This document shows positions 28,960-39,747 of a stretch of DNA of 64,000 bases, piece after piece. This stretch comes from Siderastrea radians (taxonomy: Eukaryota > Cnidaria > Anthozoa > Scleractinia > Rhizangiidae). The translations under genes were made by a program, and so were the position numbers. The notes beneath the pieces were generated by a model that ran no database searches, was not told the DNA's origin, and saw only the letters and a program-made list of their open reading frames with translations. Within the stretch, counting starts at the first letter, position 1, and each line of letters begins with the position of its first letter. The DNA lies in NCBI GenBank assembly GCA_964017195.1, contig OZ024898.1, positions 4,229,482 to 4,293,481 on the forward strand, read 5' to 3'.

Positions 28960-30651
28960 TTCTTCCACTTCTGGAAAGCCTTAAAAATGCACCCTTTGCA
29001 CTCGGTCGAGATACAGTTAAACAGCATATGCACGGGGCTGAGTGATGAATCATCCCCGGCTCGTTTGCTGAAATATCCAACAGGAACATTTTTCTCGCAT
29101 CGAGATTGTTTATTTTGTAAGCGGACCCACTTATAGCATACCGGACAAAGATGAGTTATTTACGATGCGTCAGTGTCGTCTATGAATTCATTTGGGATTA
29201 TTGGGGCAGGGGATGTTTAGAGAATTATAGGAATACAGGATATTTGGCAAAGAAAACTACAGTAACATGAGATATCAACAAAAAGACTACGAATCCATGG
29301 AGCATCAAATTAGGCGTAAATGTACACCGTAATCTAAATGCAATAAGGAGTTAAATGAAGCTCTCTCCCCCACCCTCACCGGATTATAGCTACTAGGGAA
29401 TAATTTGTATTTATTTAATAGCTTTCAGTTCAGATTGATTCAATGATAGTGATGTGGTTTATTTTGACTCTTCACCAATTCAAATTCATGCCCTTTGAAA
29501 TTCGATGTATTTACACATCGTCGGTACCATACTTGTTACAAACTTATTACTACCAAAAGCGTGAACTTTAAGTTTGAATTCACGCTCCCGCTTGAAATCC
29601 TTTTCGCTCCAGTACTCAACAGGCTAGTAAATGTTATTTCGTAGGAAATGTTAGCTGCATGGGTGGACGTCATACTATGGGATGTTCTTTCGTTGGACGT
29701 ACCTTAGTCGAGCAACAAGAGACGCGCCTTCACAGAAAATCAGTTATTCCGAGACTGGTAATCCCTATGACTCAGTTTACTGAATAATACATCAAAAATA
29801 CTACACAAATCTATAATAATTAAAAGACGTGTGAATAAATCACAACCACCTTGCAAAACCATCTCAGGGAGTCTAGTACTCGTCAGCACTCCTTTTATCG
29901 AGAGAAGACTGGTTACGAAAAAATCAAGCTGGAGAGAATCTGGGTACCAAAATGAAAGCAACATGGCGGACGACTATGTACAAAAAGCGCTTCAGAAAGC
30001 CCGAATTATTGGTGGTAGAATATAGGACCGTATTGTCTTAACCGAGGAGAATTGCACTGCGGTAAACTCAGGTATATTAAGGACTGGGTCATTTGAGGTA
30101 CATTCAAAAATGAAGGGGGGTGGTCTATCTCAGTAAGTATGCAACCTATTGACACGAAATTAAGCAAAAAGATGAAACTTGTTACGAAGGCTCATTTTGA
30201 TAAACAGCTGTCACAATAGAGATCACGTGACTAATTAAGGCATTGAATTTCGATATTATTCTTTAGGCGAGATGCAGGAGAACTTATGCAAACCTAACTT
30301 ACAAAGTGACGTCTTAATAGTTTTCCTTGCATTAAGTTCTACACAAAATTAACTGGAAGGCGTGTCCAGGTCACGTGGTCATTGAAATGTCATGATTTTG
30401 CTGTGACGCAATAGCCATAAGACCCTCATCCAGGGTAGGGAGACCACCTTTCCAGTCACATTTGGAAAGTACCTCATAAAGGTAGAAACGCAATCACTTG
30501 AAATGCCAGGTAAACGTATTTTTTCCTAGTGTGCAGAAGCCCTAAAGAACAAAACCGGAAGTAAAACCTTAATTAATAAATGTAAAGAAGATCCTCGCAG
30601 TTATTAACGCAACTTATGCAGCTGCGAAAAGAAAGCCTGAAAAAAAAATCA

Positions 30652-30722
30652 GGCTTGCCGGGATTCGAACCCTGACCTCTGCGATACCGGTGCAGCGCTC
30701 TAACCAATTGAGCTAACAAGCC
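30652..30722 (-). repeat. tRNA-Thr-like head of a SINE
   Basis: The minus strand reads ggcttgttagctcaattggt with A-box, then a loop with GGT at the anticodon position, and B-box ggttcgaatccc, closing with a matching acceptor arm. The anticodon loop has C instead of the invariant U33 and a mismatch at the stem top, and there is a fixed downstream tail repeated nearby. It is therefore a SINE head or pseudo-tRNA, not a working tRNA. Confidence 0.7.
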
Positions 30723-30775
30723 AACTGGGAGCTGGTCATTAAATTGGTTCGTAATATACCCGGGAAAGATGAAGA

Positions 30776-31052
30776 TGAAATTATGAATATATGAAATTCA
30801 TATATTTGAACTGCGGAATGAAGAAATAAATGTAAAGAAGATCCTCGCAGTTATTAACGCAACTTATGCAGTTGCGAAAAGAAAGCCTGAAAAAATCAGG
30901 CTTGCCGGGATTCGAACCTGATTCGAACCTGATTTTTTCAGGTTTTCTTTTCGCAACTGCATAAGTTGCGTTAATAACTGCGAGGATCTTCTTTACATTT
31001 ATTTCTTCATTCTGCAGTACAAATATATGAATTTCATATATTCATAATTTCA
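30776..31052. repeat. Head-to-head SINE tails forming a long hairpin
   Basis: Sequence at 30776-30917 (aaatgtaaagaagatcctcg and following) returns as its reverse complement up to 31052, with arms of roughly 135 bp meeting at gattcgaacctgattcgaac. The same tail follows the tRNA-like head at 30585-30650. Confidence 0.75.
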
Positions 31053-31833
31053 TCAAAACCTTAATTGGTCACGCAATGTGTTGCCATGGAAATGTCAATG
31101 TCAAAAATACTATATCAACAGGATAAAGGCCATGGCCAAGTCTCACACTTATCACATGTTTCCTTTCGAAGATAGACCACCCCCATTACTTTCTGGACCA
31201 GATACCTGCAGACCCATTCCTTAAGGTTACTCCGGACCTTCGCGGGTGTCCTCCGGGAAAAAATTCGTACGCGCGCTATTTTAAAGGTAAACACGGCAAA
31301 CTACATATCACGAAAATGACCGTGCGTCATTCAGTCGAATTAATGGGGTATCAAATCCAAGCGCATTGGCAAAATAACTGCACAGTGTTAATCACAAAGG
31401 ATCAATCTTCAAAAGTGTGTCAGCATTTTTCGATACTCTGATTGGTTATTTTTTTTATAAATCTGTCAAGTTCGAGCAGCAAACAATTCGCAATGTCCGT
31501 TGCGTTAAAGATCGCCACGGGTGAAATATTGTTAATTTCAGAAATCCCCGATACACTTTTGTTTCACAACATCTAAGAAATGTTCAGACCAAATTTCACA
31601 GAAATCCGCCGAATTTTTATACCCTATTAATTCATTTATACTTGGTATACTCGTCTAAAAATTAAGTCGGAGATTTTGAAACGCGACCTTCGGTAGATAT
31701 CTCACGCCTCTTCAGGGGATTATGTGACATCGTGAAACCGCCAGCCAATGAAATGGCACGACCCCTGGAGTTAACTTCAATAGAAAAGAATTTCAGGGGA
31801 AAATTATTTAGAGGACCTCGTGCGAACAGAGAG

Positions 31834-32659
31834 ATGGGAAAAACACGCAAGCAAAGAGTAACTAAGACGAAAAGACAGGCAGATCAGACGCCTAAAGATC
31901 CCGAGGAGTTAATGGAGGCCGTTGTCGCTAGGGTACTGTAATATTTCGATTTCCGTTAGTATTTCCTCGATTGTTTTTCACGGCAATCGGTCAGTACAAC
32001 GAAACGCGCGAGTTTCTTATTTAGAAAAGAAATTGCCTCGAGACCTCTCCAGTGAATCTCCATTCTCATATTCCTCAGGTTCGATGGCGAATTTTTTGTG
32101 CGCAATCTTAAGGCAAGCGTGGAACGAGACTTGAGAAGAGGAAGGGGAGCACTAAGAACGAGATTCCTGCATTATTGTACTTGGGCACACGCACTAATAG
32201 TAAGAAAATTTTCAATAAAAACCTGTCGTGAACAATATTTATACATTCACATTTCTAGTTGCTCTTTCTGCGAGTTTAAAAAAATCTTCAATTACCCGCT
32301 TTTGCCTTTATTTCTTTCAGGCGAAAGAAGTTGGACCGGAACACGCTGAATATGCCTTTCCGGCAGTTGTGTTGGATTATTTGCGAAGCATTGCTCCAGG
32401 AGATATCAAGGGCGAGATAAAAGAGGTAATAAAACCTGGAGTGCAACAACGCATTTTTAAAACTCGGATGATATTGCCCCTGATATAATGGAGAAAAGAC
32501 CTAAACTTTGGAGCCGCTATTTTGTATTAGAGACGTATTTTTAAAAACAATGGTGTGTTGTTATTTTCAAAGGATGCTTTCAAAGTGCCCCTGCAGGACT
32601 TTTGCTTGTCAATTGGACTTCCAAGCTGCCAGTCAGAACCCAACGGAAGTGAAAGTTAA
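31834..32659 (+). CDS. Candidate three-exon host gene, small protein of unknown function
   Basis: Exon 1, 31834-31932: MGKTRKQRVTKTKRQADQTP and onward, basic. Exon 2, 32321-32425, after a strong acceptor (tttctttcag): AKEVGPEHAEYAFPAVVLDY. Exon 3, 32573-32659: DAFKVPLQDFCLSIGLPSCQ to a TAA stop. Donors are gtactg (weak) and gtaata. All junctions are phase 0 and the product would be 96 residues, with a basic disordered start and a helical core. The frame is open upstream to 31732, so an earlier ATG is possible. I do not recognise the family. Agreement of three exon phases is the main support. The Polinton to the right inserted 9 bp after its stop, in the presumed 3' UTR. Confidence 0.5.
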
Positions 32660-32673
32660 TTAAATTTGAATGT

Positions 32674-32999
32674 AGTAGTAAAGCCGGGGTTTAACCAATA
32701 CCACCTCATTCCTACACCTGTATTTTCCTCTTTTAAACCCCCCAGCGCACAAAGCGAAAGAAGCCGCTGGGAGGTTTAAAACACGAAAATAATACTCTGA
32801 GAATAAAGTGGTATTTGTTAACTTCCCTCTATACTACTTTCGAACCACCTCATCCGTACACCTGTATTTACCTCTTTTAAACCACCCAGCGCACAAAGCG
32901 AAGCAAGCAGGATGGGGGGAGGCAGTACCAACGCGGATGTGTCACGGAAAATATTTCGTCACGTCAGCTATAGAATATAAATATTTTCCAATTGAAGAA
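32674..32999 (+). repeat. Left terminal inverted repeat of Polinton
   Basis: Matches the reverse complement of 48105-48437 at high identity. It contains an internal direct duplication: the motif cagcgcacaaagcga occurs at about 32743 and 32888, each preceded by a related cacctgtatt block. After about 33000 the left end has an extra promoter cassette not present at the same place on the right. Confidence 0.9.
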
Positions 33000-33000
33000 A

Positions 33001-33096
33001 AATTCAAAACGAGAACATTTGGCGTGTGACCTCTGAGTGTCGCATAAATAATTTCCTATTGAAGAAATATCTGCGCAAGTATATATATTTTGCAGG
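33001..33096 (+). promoter_or_regulatory. Promoter cassette before PolB, shared with gene 47641-47141
   Basis: This stretch (cgagaacatttggcgtgtga, then a cgcataaataattt block, then atctgcgcaagtatatatat) recurs in inverted orientation at 47642-47745 before the minus-strand gene there. A tatatata box lies 12-20 bp before the ATG. Confidence 0.6.
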
Positions 33097-36000
33097 ATGG
33101 CAAGCATTACCCAACAAGCCGCTGAAGTATTTTTACAAAAACTTCTTGCGGAAATGTCGCCGGAAGATGAGCAGTATATGATGCAATTGCTAGCAGAAAA
33201 CGCGCCTGCAGCGCGGCCTCTCCGCGAGGTTGTTCAGAACATTTTGGATGAACCAGTTCCTCAACGAGTGAAGGAACGGTTATCGAAACCGCTTCTTCCA
33301 GGAAAAAATAAACCAATCACGCCTCCAAGGAAGAAAAAGGAAATAAAAAGGCGGGAAATATTGAAAGAGTTTGATCCAATTCAACCGGCAAAGAAAAGAG
33401 AAGAAAAGAGGTACGAGGTCATACTTTTAAATTTGCTTCAAAGAGATGACGAAGAGGAAGGGGAAGAAAAAGAAGGTCGTCATTTCATCATCTGGAGAAA
33501 AAGTCAAGGACTTGAAAATAACCTTACAGAACATTTTATGGGAAAGATTAGGGAGAAGGTCATAACGGCATTCTACCTGCGCCACTACTATTCTTATTGG
33601 TTGGAAAACATCGAAGACGGGACTATTCTCCTATTTCATAAAAACTCAGGAGGCTCACCTTGGATAAACAGGTGTGATGAAGCAGAAAATTGGTTGAGAG
33701 AAAAGGAGGAGGCGCGCCTGAACATTGATAACATCGAAAGACCAAACACAAAATGGGTGTTTAGGGGTTATTCTGATGTTGATGTAAAGGTCGTGCTCGA
33801 CCGACAGCCACTGTTGGGCACAGGCCCCTTGCCAGACTGGCTGCGTAACCTTGCGCATGCGCGGGCGGGGCTAATGGTAACACTGGACACCTACCAGGAC
33901 AACTTGTGTCTCTGACGCTGCATTGCGGTACACCGCGGAGCAAGACCTGACAATCGGTATTTACGAGGGGCATGCATTCGTTATCAAGGATATCGCAAAA
34001 TGGCGAATATGTATGCATGTGTTCATTGCCGCGCAAGATTTACTAAAGCTTGTCATCTTCAACGGCATACCGAAAGGTGCGCCCAAGGGAAGACGGTGAT
34101 CGATTGCCCGGCCAAAAGAGTCGAAGCACCGCAGACAGCTTTCGAGAAGGCCTTCTACCCAAAACATTGTGCTTCCCAAGAATCACTTCGGTGGCTTGAA
34201 CGAGAAGCCGAGCGGCGGAAATTCACATTCACCACGCAATGTGTGGGCACGGTGGCGAGCGATGGGTTGAGCGCGCTCCTGTCGACGGGTACAACCATGA
34301 AACGAGGACTGTATTTCAATACAATGACTGCCACTGGCACGGATGCCGAGAATGTTACCCGAACGATCGTGATAAAATCATTACCCACAATGACCAAACA
34401 CGAGAAGACCGGTTCAAAGCAACTGTAAAACGCACAAAAGTGCTCCGAGCTACTGGCTACCACGTAATCGAGACATGGGCGTGTGAAGTAGTGGAAAGAG
34501 ATGTGGAGCTGCCACGGCCCCAAACGCAAAGCTTCCCACACGCGATCTTGTACGATTTTGAAGCGTACGGGGATAATAATCAGCGGAAAGAGCCGACAGG
34601 CATGCTCACGATCGAGAACGCACATGTACCAATCTCGGTGAGCGTCGGGGACACCCTGGATCGTGAGCCCACACACATCTGTGAAAAAAACCCAGCGGAG
34701 CTGGTCCGCAAGTTCATGGAAGAGCTGGAGCGGCGCGGGAAAAACATCCGGGCCAAAGTACGAGCGGCGTGCGTGCCCGACGACGTGAAGATCCTTCCAA
34801 AAGTGTAGTGCATCAAAATTGAAGAATGGTGCGATCAGGTGCCAGTTCTCGGGTTTAACTCTGGGCGATACGATCTGAACCTGATCAGAGAACATTTCGC
34901 AGAGCGCCTATCTGACACAACCGGCAAAGTCAGAGTGGCGAAAAACGGAAACAAGATCATGTTCCTGCTCACTCAGGAATTCCGCTTCCTTGACATCATC
35001 AACTACCTTGGCCCGGGAACCAGCTATGAAAAGTGGACGAAAGCTTATGAATGCACAGCTGAGAAATCGTGGTTCCCATACGAGTGGTTCGATACCCCCG
35101 AAAAGCTCGACCACCCTGGGTTGCTGGACTATCCAGCGTGGAACTCACGCCTGAAGGGCGGCTACGTGCTCACTCGGGATGAATGTGAGGGGTGTCAGCG
35201 TCTGTTCAAAGAAAAGGGCATGCGCACTTTCGCAGACTGGCTGCGCTATTACAACAACCTCGACGTGGCAGCCTTGGAAAGAATGCGAGCCTTCTACAGT
35301 GAGAAGGGATCGACATCCTGAAAGACGCGGACAGCATTCCGGGGGTTAGCTTGCATTACCTGCTCCGAGGCGCGGTTGAGCGGAGCGTGGAGTTTTACAG
35401 CCCCGGCAAAGAAGCATACGAGATGTTGAAAGGAGCTGTTGTCGGGGGGCCGAGCCTCGTGTTCACGCGGTACCACGAAGTCGGAGTCACGAAGATCAGG
35501 TCACATCAGACAGCGGAACCGCGTCTTTGCCAGCGCATCCTTGGTTACGACGCCAACGCCCTCTACCTGTCGACGATGCTGGAGGAAATGCCCTGCGGGA
35601 AGGAAAAGGTTGTTCACAACACGGGCGGTTGGGCTGCTAGAGCCGCGCCGCATCTCACACAAAGGCTCAAAAACGGTACCTGGTTCGGATTCGCTGAAGT
35701 TGACATAGAGATCCCAGAGCCCCTGCGGCCAAAGTTTGAGGAGATGTGCCCCTTCTTCTACAACAAAAAGGTGCCTGTCGAAGCCGTGCCGCAGCAAATG
35801 CTTGACTACCTGAAGCGCACGGGGCGAAACCGCGGGGACGGAAAAAAGTTAGTGGGAGCGCTTTGCACCGAAAAGCTGCTGGTGTACGCCCCTCTGCTAC
35901 GCTGGTATGTTGATCACGGGGCGGTGATCACGGCTGTCTATCGAACGATCGACTATACCCCCGGCAAGGTCTTCGACTGGTTTGTGGAGCCGGCAACGGA

Positions 36001-37038
36001 GGCTCGCCGTACAGGAGACGTTGAAAAGAGCAAGGCGCTGCTTGCTGAGGTGTTCAAACTACTGGGAAACAGCGGGTACGGGAAGCTCATCGAAGCTTTG
36101 GAGCGGCAAACGAACGTGATCTACACCAAAGACGAGAAGGTTGACAGAGCCTTGCGAAGCGCCTATTTCAGTGAACTAGACGAGGTCCATTCTCGTCCCC
36201 AGAGCCCACGATCCTTTTGGTCTGCGCCAGGGATCGAGACCTCTGGCAGGGGCCAGGTAACGCGCAAGCGCAATAGCTGCCCATTTTTGTAACCGATGGT
36301 AACCGTTATTGTTTCAAATTTCTGAGGCTGCGCACAAAAGCCGGAAGTCCGTGATTCGCGGACTTCCTGCTTCGGTCACTGCCAGAGGTCTCGATCCCTG
36401 GCGCAAACCAAAAGGATCGTGGGCTCTGGGGACGAGAATGGACGAGGTTGGGCGAGCGTACCAGCTGGAAAGCCGAAAGCCTCGGATCACAATCAGACGG
36501 CCGTTCCAGATCGGAATCGCTGTCTACCAGCTCGCTTCGAATGCTTGAATTATATTATGACTTTCTTGACAGGTATTTTGACAAAAGAGACTTCGAGCTG
36601 ATCCAGATGGACACGGACAGCAACTACATGGCCATTTCTGCCGAGCGGCTTGAGGACATTGTTCGGCCGGAGCTGCAAACAGAATTTGAGGCAAAAAAGC
36701 AAGAGTGGTTAGCTTGGGACAAGTGGAGCAGCCAAACTCCTGGGCTCTTCAAGCTCGAATGCGAAGGTAAAAGGATGTTTTAAATCGAGGAACTGGAGGG
36801 CGAAAAAAAGAAGTTCAGCACGAAGGGAATGTCAAAGAAACAGAACGAGATCACGTGGCAGCGTTTCAAGGCAGCGTTGGATGGCAGCAAGGACATAGCA
36901 ACGAACATTGGTTTTCGCATGAACAACGGGAAGATGGTTACGTACGAGCAGCAGAAGCTGGGGCTGAGCGCTTATTACGACAAACGCTGGGTATTGGAAG
37001 ACGGCATTCACACAGAGCCGATCGAGTTTTATGGTTAG
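33097..37038 (+). pseudogene. polB: Polinton protein-primed DNA polymerase B (broken)
   Basis: One gene spread over several frames: 33097-33915, then about 33950-34240, 34239-34808, 34839-35321, 35327-36178, 36449-36783 and 36784-37038. The N-terminal ~120 residues are lysine-rich. A Cys/His finger (CVHCRARFTKACHLQRH) lies at about 34017. Exonuclease motifs are ILYDFEAYG (~34545), GFNSGRYDLNLI (~34850) and YYNNLDVAAL (~35248). Polymerase motifs are YDANALYLS (A, ~35548), LLGNSGYGK (B, ~36061) and QMDTDSNYM (C, ~36605). It would replicate the element from protein-primed ends. It has several frameshifts, a TAG at about 34806 and a 254-bp MITE at 36187-36440. Its stop overlaps the end of the convergent integrase gene by about 4 bp. 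The first 14 residues resemble those of the protein encoded at 47641-47141. Confidence 0.93.
36187..36440. mobile_element. MITE inside Polinton PolB
   Basis: Terminal inverted repeats of about 60 bp: cattctcgtccccagagccc at the left against the same sequence as reverse complement at the right end. The target duplication gacgaggt is at 36179-36186 and 36441-36448. An 8-bp duplication is typical of hAT-type MITEs. The PolB frame resumes after it. Confidence 0.85.
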
Positions 37039-38034
37039 ATTGCTGGCGGTAGCTGTGTATCGGGAGGGACAACCAACAGCTCTTCACGGACAAACCAGCA
37101 TTTTGGGCCGTCAAAAAAATAATAGATAACCGGTGCATTTAGTTTTATCATAATCTTTTCAATCTCGTAAACTTTCAGAGACCAGATTGGGTCGGTAGCT
37201 CTTCGGCGGCCACCTTCAAGTTCACCAGGTTGGTAGAGATAGCGAACACTTAAACCGGAGGGGAGCTTTTTCGTTCACACCAACGGGTCTCAAATAAGGG
37301 GTGGAGGGCTTAGCTGAAACAGTTTTCTTTTTGATGGCCTCAACGGGTTTCTTACTGGTCAGTCGAGTGACTTCTTTATTCAAATCTGAAATAACAGCGG
37401 GCAATCGTGCCACCCATTCAGTCGATCTTTTGTCGTCTGGGAGGCGCATTTCAACCCCATATTGGTGTCCAAACAGTCGTTCAGCCAGGATACGGTTGAA
37501 TCTTTCAACGATAGCTTGATCACGGTGAATATCCACACGACCGCATCTTACCTCGACATTATGTTTCGAAAGCAGCTGATTCACAGTGCCTATAAACTCA
37601 CGACCAGGATCTACCTGAAGCAGTTTTGGCCAACTCAAAGGGCTCCGGCTATAAATCCGTTCCAGAGCAGCTGCGACTTCTCTGGCCTCTTTTGTAGTCA
37701 ACGGTTCGGCCTCTTTGAAACGAGAGGCCACATCTACCACTGTGAGGGTGTACTTAAAAGTTTTACGGGAGCGTGGTGGGCGATCGTGTGGGAGATACAG
37801 AAGATCGGCTAGGTGAACTTTGTTTGGAACAGGCACATCAAATTTCGGTCTTGGAATGTACAGCGGCGCTGGTAAGTAAATCTGCCAAAGAGCTTGCTTC
37901 ACCAACCAGTTTTGAGCAACATCTTCAGAGACTTTCGCAGCTAGGGCTAATTTTTTGATCGCTGCAAACCCTTTCCAATACCCTCGCGGGCTGTAATAAA
38001 TTTTTGACAACCTATTAAACTTTTGCGAGCTCAT
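37035..38034 (-). pseudogene. int: Polinton retroviral-type (DDE) integrase
   Basis: ATG at 38034. An N-terminal helical region (YYSPRGYWKGFAAIKKLALA) is followed by the catalytic core: Asp in HLADLLYLPHD, Asp in LLQVDPGREF and Glu in DQAIVERFNRI. The 270-residue ORF runs out of frame near 37247; one frame over, the minus strand continues RYLYQPGELEGGRRRATDPI to a TAA at 37035. That C-terminal part is like the DNA-binding/chromo-type tail of Polinton integrases. The enzyme would join the element's ends to target DNA. One extra base explains the break. It is divergent from the zinc-ribbon gene with only 21 bp between the ATGs. Confidence 0.92.
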
Positions 38035-38055
38035 TGTATATCACACAATAAAAAA

Positions 38056-38310
38056 ATGGACGACCCATTTGGTTGTTTGCGAGGTGTGGAGTCGGTCGAG
38101 CACGACCTTTACAAACTGACCTCAGAAATGATGGAAAAAAAGTTTAATGAACTGCCAAGGATTAATCATTGTCCTTCATGCGAGGTGCACCTAGTTAATG
38201 TGATGAATGAGTTCTGTCGTGAATGCCCAGAATGTCATAGAGTGTTTGAATATGATGATGATCAGTTCCAAGAGGTGCTCAATTTCAGGCGAAAACCGGC
38301 AAGTCAGTGA
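38056..38310 (+). CDS. Small zinc-ribbon protein of Polinton
   Basis: 84 residues from the ATG at 38056 (MDDPFGCLRGVESVEHDLYK). It has two Cys pairs, CPSC and CPEC, with an additional Cys in NEFCREC, giving a zinc ribbon as in transcription factors such as TFIIS/TFIIB or small virus regulators. It is divergent to the integrase with a shared ttgtatatcac promoter-like stretch. The open frame reaches 38023, but that part overlaps the integrase start. Function unknown; a transcription role is a guess from the fold. Confidence 0.6.
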   Translation: MDDPFGCLRGVESVEHDLYKLTSEMMEKKFNELPRINHCPSCEVHLVNVMNEFCRECPECHRVFEYDDDQFQEVLNFRRKPASQ

Positions 38311-38468
38311 ACTATCCCTGCTTTCTGCACAATTATTTTGAAATGGTCCCTTCTGAAGTCTGGCCCTGCAAAAAAGAAATTATGGAATCTATTTCTCATC
38401 GCCTTCTTAAATCCTTTGCAGCGCAGCCAGGCGACGCACAAAACAGGAGTTTGATGAATGGCGCAGCA

Positions 38469-39122
38469 CTATTTCTGTTTGAAACCTAACCCCAACTTTT
38501 GTTTTAAATTAATTGTGTTCCTTGCTGCCGCATGTCCCCACTGCCTTTGTTTCCACGGAACTGCGTCGAGAGCCTTCACCATTTTTTTGTCCGCGTTGTG
38601 TTTGCAATTTTTTTCATTTTCACCGTATTTTTCATTTCGGTACGCACAAACACCATAATCCACGTCATGTTGCATTGCGATCGCGTCTGTTGCCCCCGTT
38701 GGTTGCTGATATATTTGCTGAATCTGACCCGTTTCTGGATCGTAGTTCACCTGCTGTTCAAGGGTATTATATGGCACGGTATAACTATGGCCCGGTAACG
38801 TCCAACCCCGTTTTGGTTTGGGGAGTTTTCCAATCGCTGAATGAATGTCAAAGCCCGCCCCATCTCAATCAGGTCTGTCCGTTTTGTGGCGTCTGTTTGG
38901 CCGAACTTTGGTTGAACTTTGATCGAGCATCTCACTGCCAACTTTTTGAAACACTGGGCGGGCTTTGTTCAGCGTATAATTGATGGCTTTCTTTTGCAGA
39001 TTGGGGTCTCGCAAAGCTTCAGACGCGTAATAACGTCCAGCCTCGAGCCCCTTTTTCGCAAGAAACAGGATTCCTTTTTCAATGGCTAGATCACCCACCA
39101 TCATAGCGATATTACCAAGCAC
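38469..39122 (-). pseudogene. Phospholipase A2-like virion protein of Polinton
   Basis: Two ORFs join across a frameshift near 38862: 39122-38865 (MLGNIAMMVGDLAIEKGILF, helical) and a C-terminal part to 38469. The bridging frame reads KLPKPKRGWTLPGHSYTVPY. The C-terminal part has a PLA2-like calcium loop (YTVPYNTLEQQV) and the His-Asp catalytic pair in AMQHDVDYGVC, then KMVKALDAVPWKQRQWGHAA. This arrangement is like the PLA2 domain of parvovirus VP1 and of some Polinton proteins, where it breaches the endosomal membrane during entry. A helical leader before the PLA2 suggests a capsid-associated protein. Confidence 0.85.
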
Positions 39123-39156
39123 ACTACCGCCCTCCGCTCGGGTCTCGAGGGCTCGC

Positions 39157-39714
39157 CTAGTTTCCCGGCAGAAAACGTGTTTTTGTTATTCCGCAACTAG
39201 CGCATTTTGCCTTTAAGAGTTTTCGATTGTTCTTTGTAATTACAACCTTTTCACTTCCTTTCACATTGGGGGTGTGCCGTTTTTCTTTCACACAGTACAC
39301 TTCCATTGTGTATATCTTAAAAAAATAATTCTTTACGATGCTTTCGTTTTGAAGAACATCGTCGGTGAACATTTTCAAAATGTTGGCCAAACTTGTGCCT
39401 TTGTTTCTTTCGTTTAAAAAGAGAAGGCAGCAATAACCACATCTCACACTTTGTTCCCATTGAATTTGGTTGTCGTTTCTGAAAAAATGTTTCTTTCCGT
39501 GCATTAATGTTTCTTTTTCCCATTCTAAAGGTGGTGGAAGCCCAAATGAATCAAAATACTCGTACGTGCCATTTTTGGAACGCCAACAACATACCCAATG
39601 AGTTCCCAAATTTCCAAAATCATCCAAGTTGATAATGCATGGGGAATGGGACAGGGGTTTCGTTTCATTTCTGCTAAAAATACCTTTGATGGGAATGCGC
39701 AAAAATCGCACCAT
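39157..39714 (-). CDS. pro: Polinton adenovirus-type cysteine protease with zinc-ribbon tail
   Basis: 185 residues. Catalytic His in GTHWVCCW, Asp in YFDSFG, Gln in QWEQSVRCG and Cys in SVRCGYCCLLFL: the C5-type maturation protease that cleaves capsid proteins. Its first 10 residues may be out of frame; a start at 39727 (MTLENGAIF in the next frame) would suit the family better, implying a frameshift near 39700. The C-terminal ~48 residues from MEVYC (39306) look like a separate small protein with AKCASCGITKTRF, preceded by its own tatacaca motif. Either a read-through fusion or a normal tail is possible. Confidence 0.88.
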   Translation of the reverse strand: MVRFLRIPIKGIFSRNETKPLSHSPCIINLDDFGNLGTHWVCCWRSKNGTYEYFDSFGLPPPLEWEKETLMHGKKHFFRNDNQIQWEQSVRCGYCCLLFLNERNKGTSLANILKMFTDDVLQNESIVKNYFFKIYTMEVYCVKEKRHTPNVKGSEKVVITKNNRKLLKAKCASCGITKTRFLPGN

Positions 39715-39747
39715 TTTCTAAGGTCATTGTTGGAGAGAGGCGTGTCT

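Larger units (their letters stand above)
28960..31833. other. Non-coding DNA with SINE remnants
   Basis: No supported protein gene. It holds the tRNA-like SINE sequences described at 30652-30722 and 30776-31052. A CpG-containing ATGGCGGAC context at about 29962 opens only 20 codons. A CCAAT-type motif at about 31744, followed by the ATG at 31834, fits a promoter for the host gene to the right. Confidence 0.5.

Noticed and set aside
29962..30024. ATGGCGGAC start in a CpG context
   Set aside because: Only 20 codons, and no downstream exon with matching phase could be found.
30652..30722. Functional tRNA-Thr gene
   Set aside because: C33 replaces the invariant U, the anticodon stem has a mismatch, and the same downstream tail is repeated nearby, as in a SINE.
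34155..34895. 246-codon minus-strand ORF
   Set aside because: It lies antisense to PolB exonuclease motifs and is a by-product of the GC-rich coding strand.
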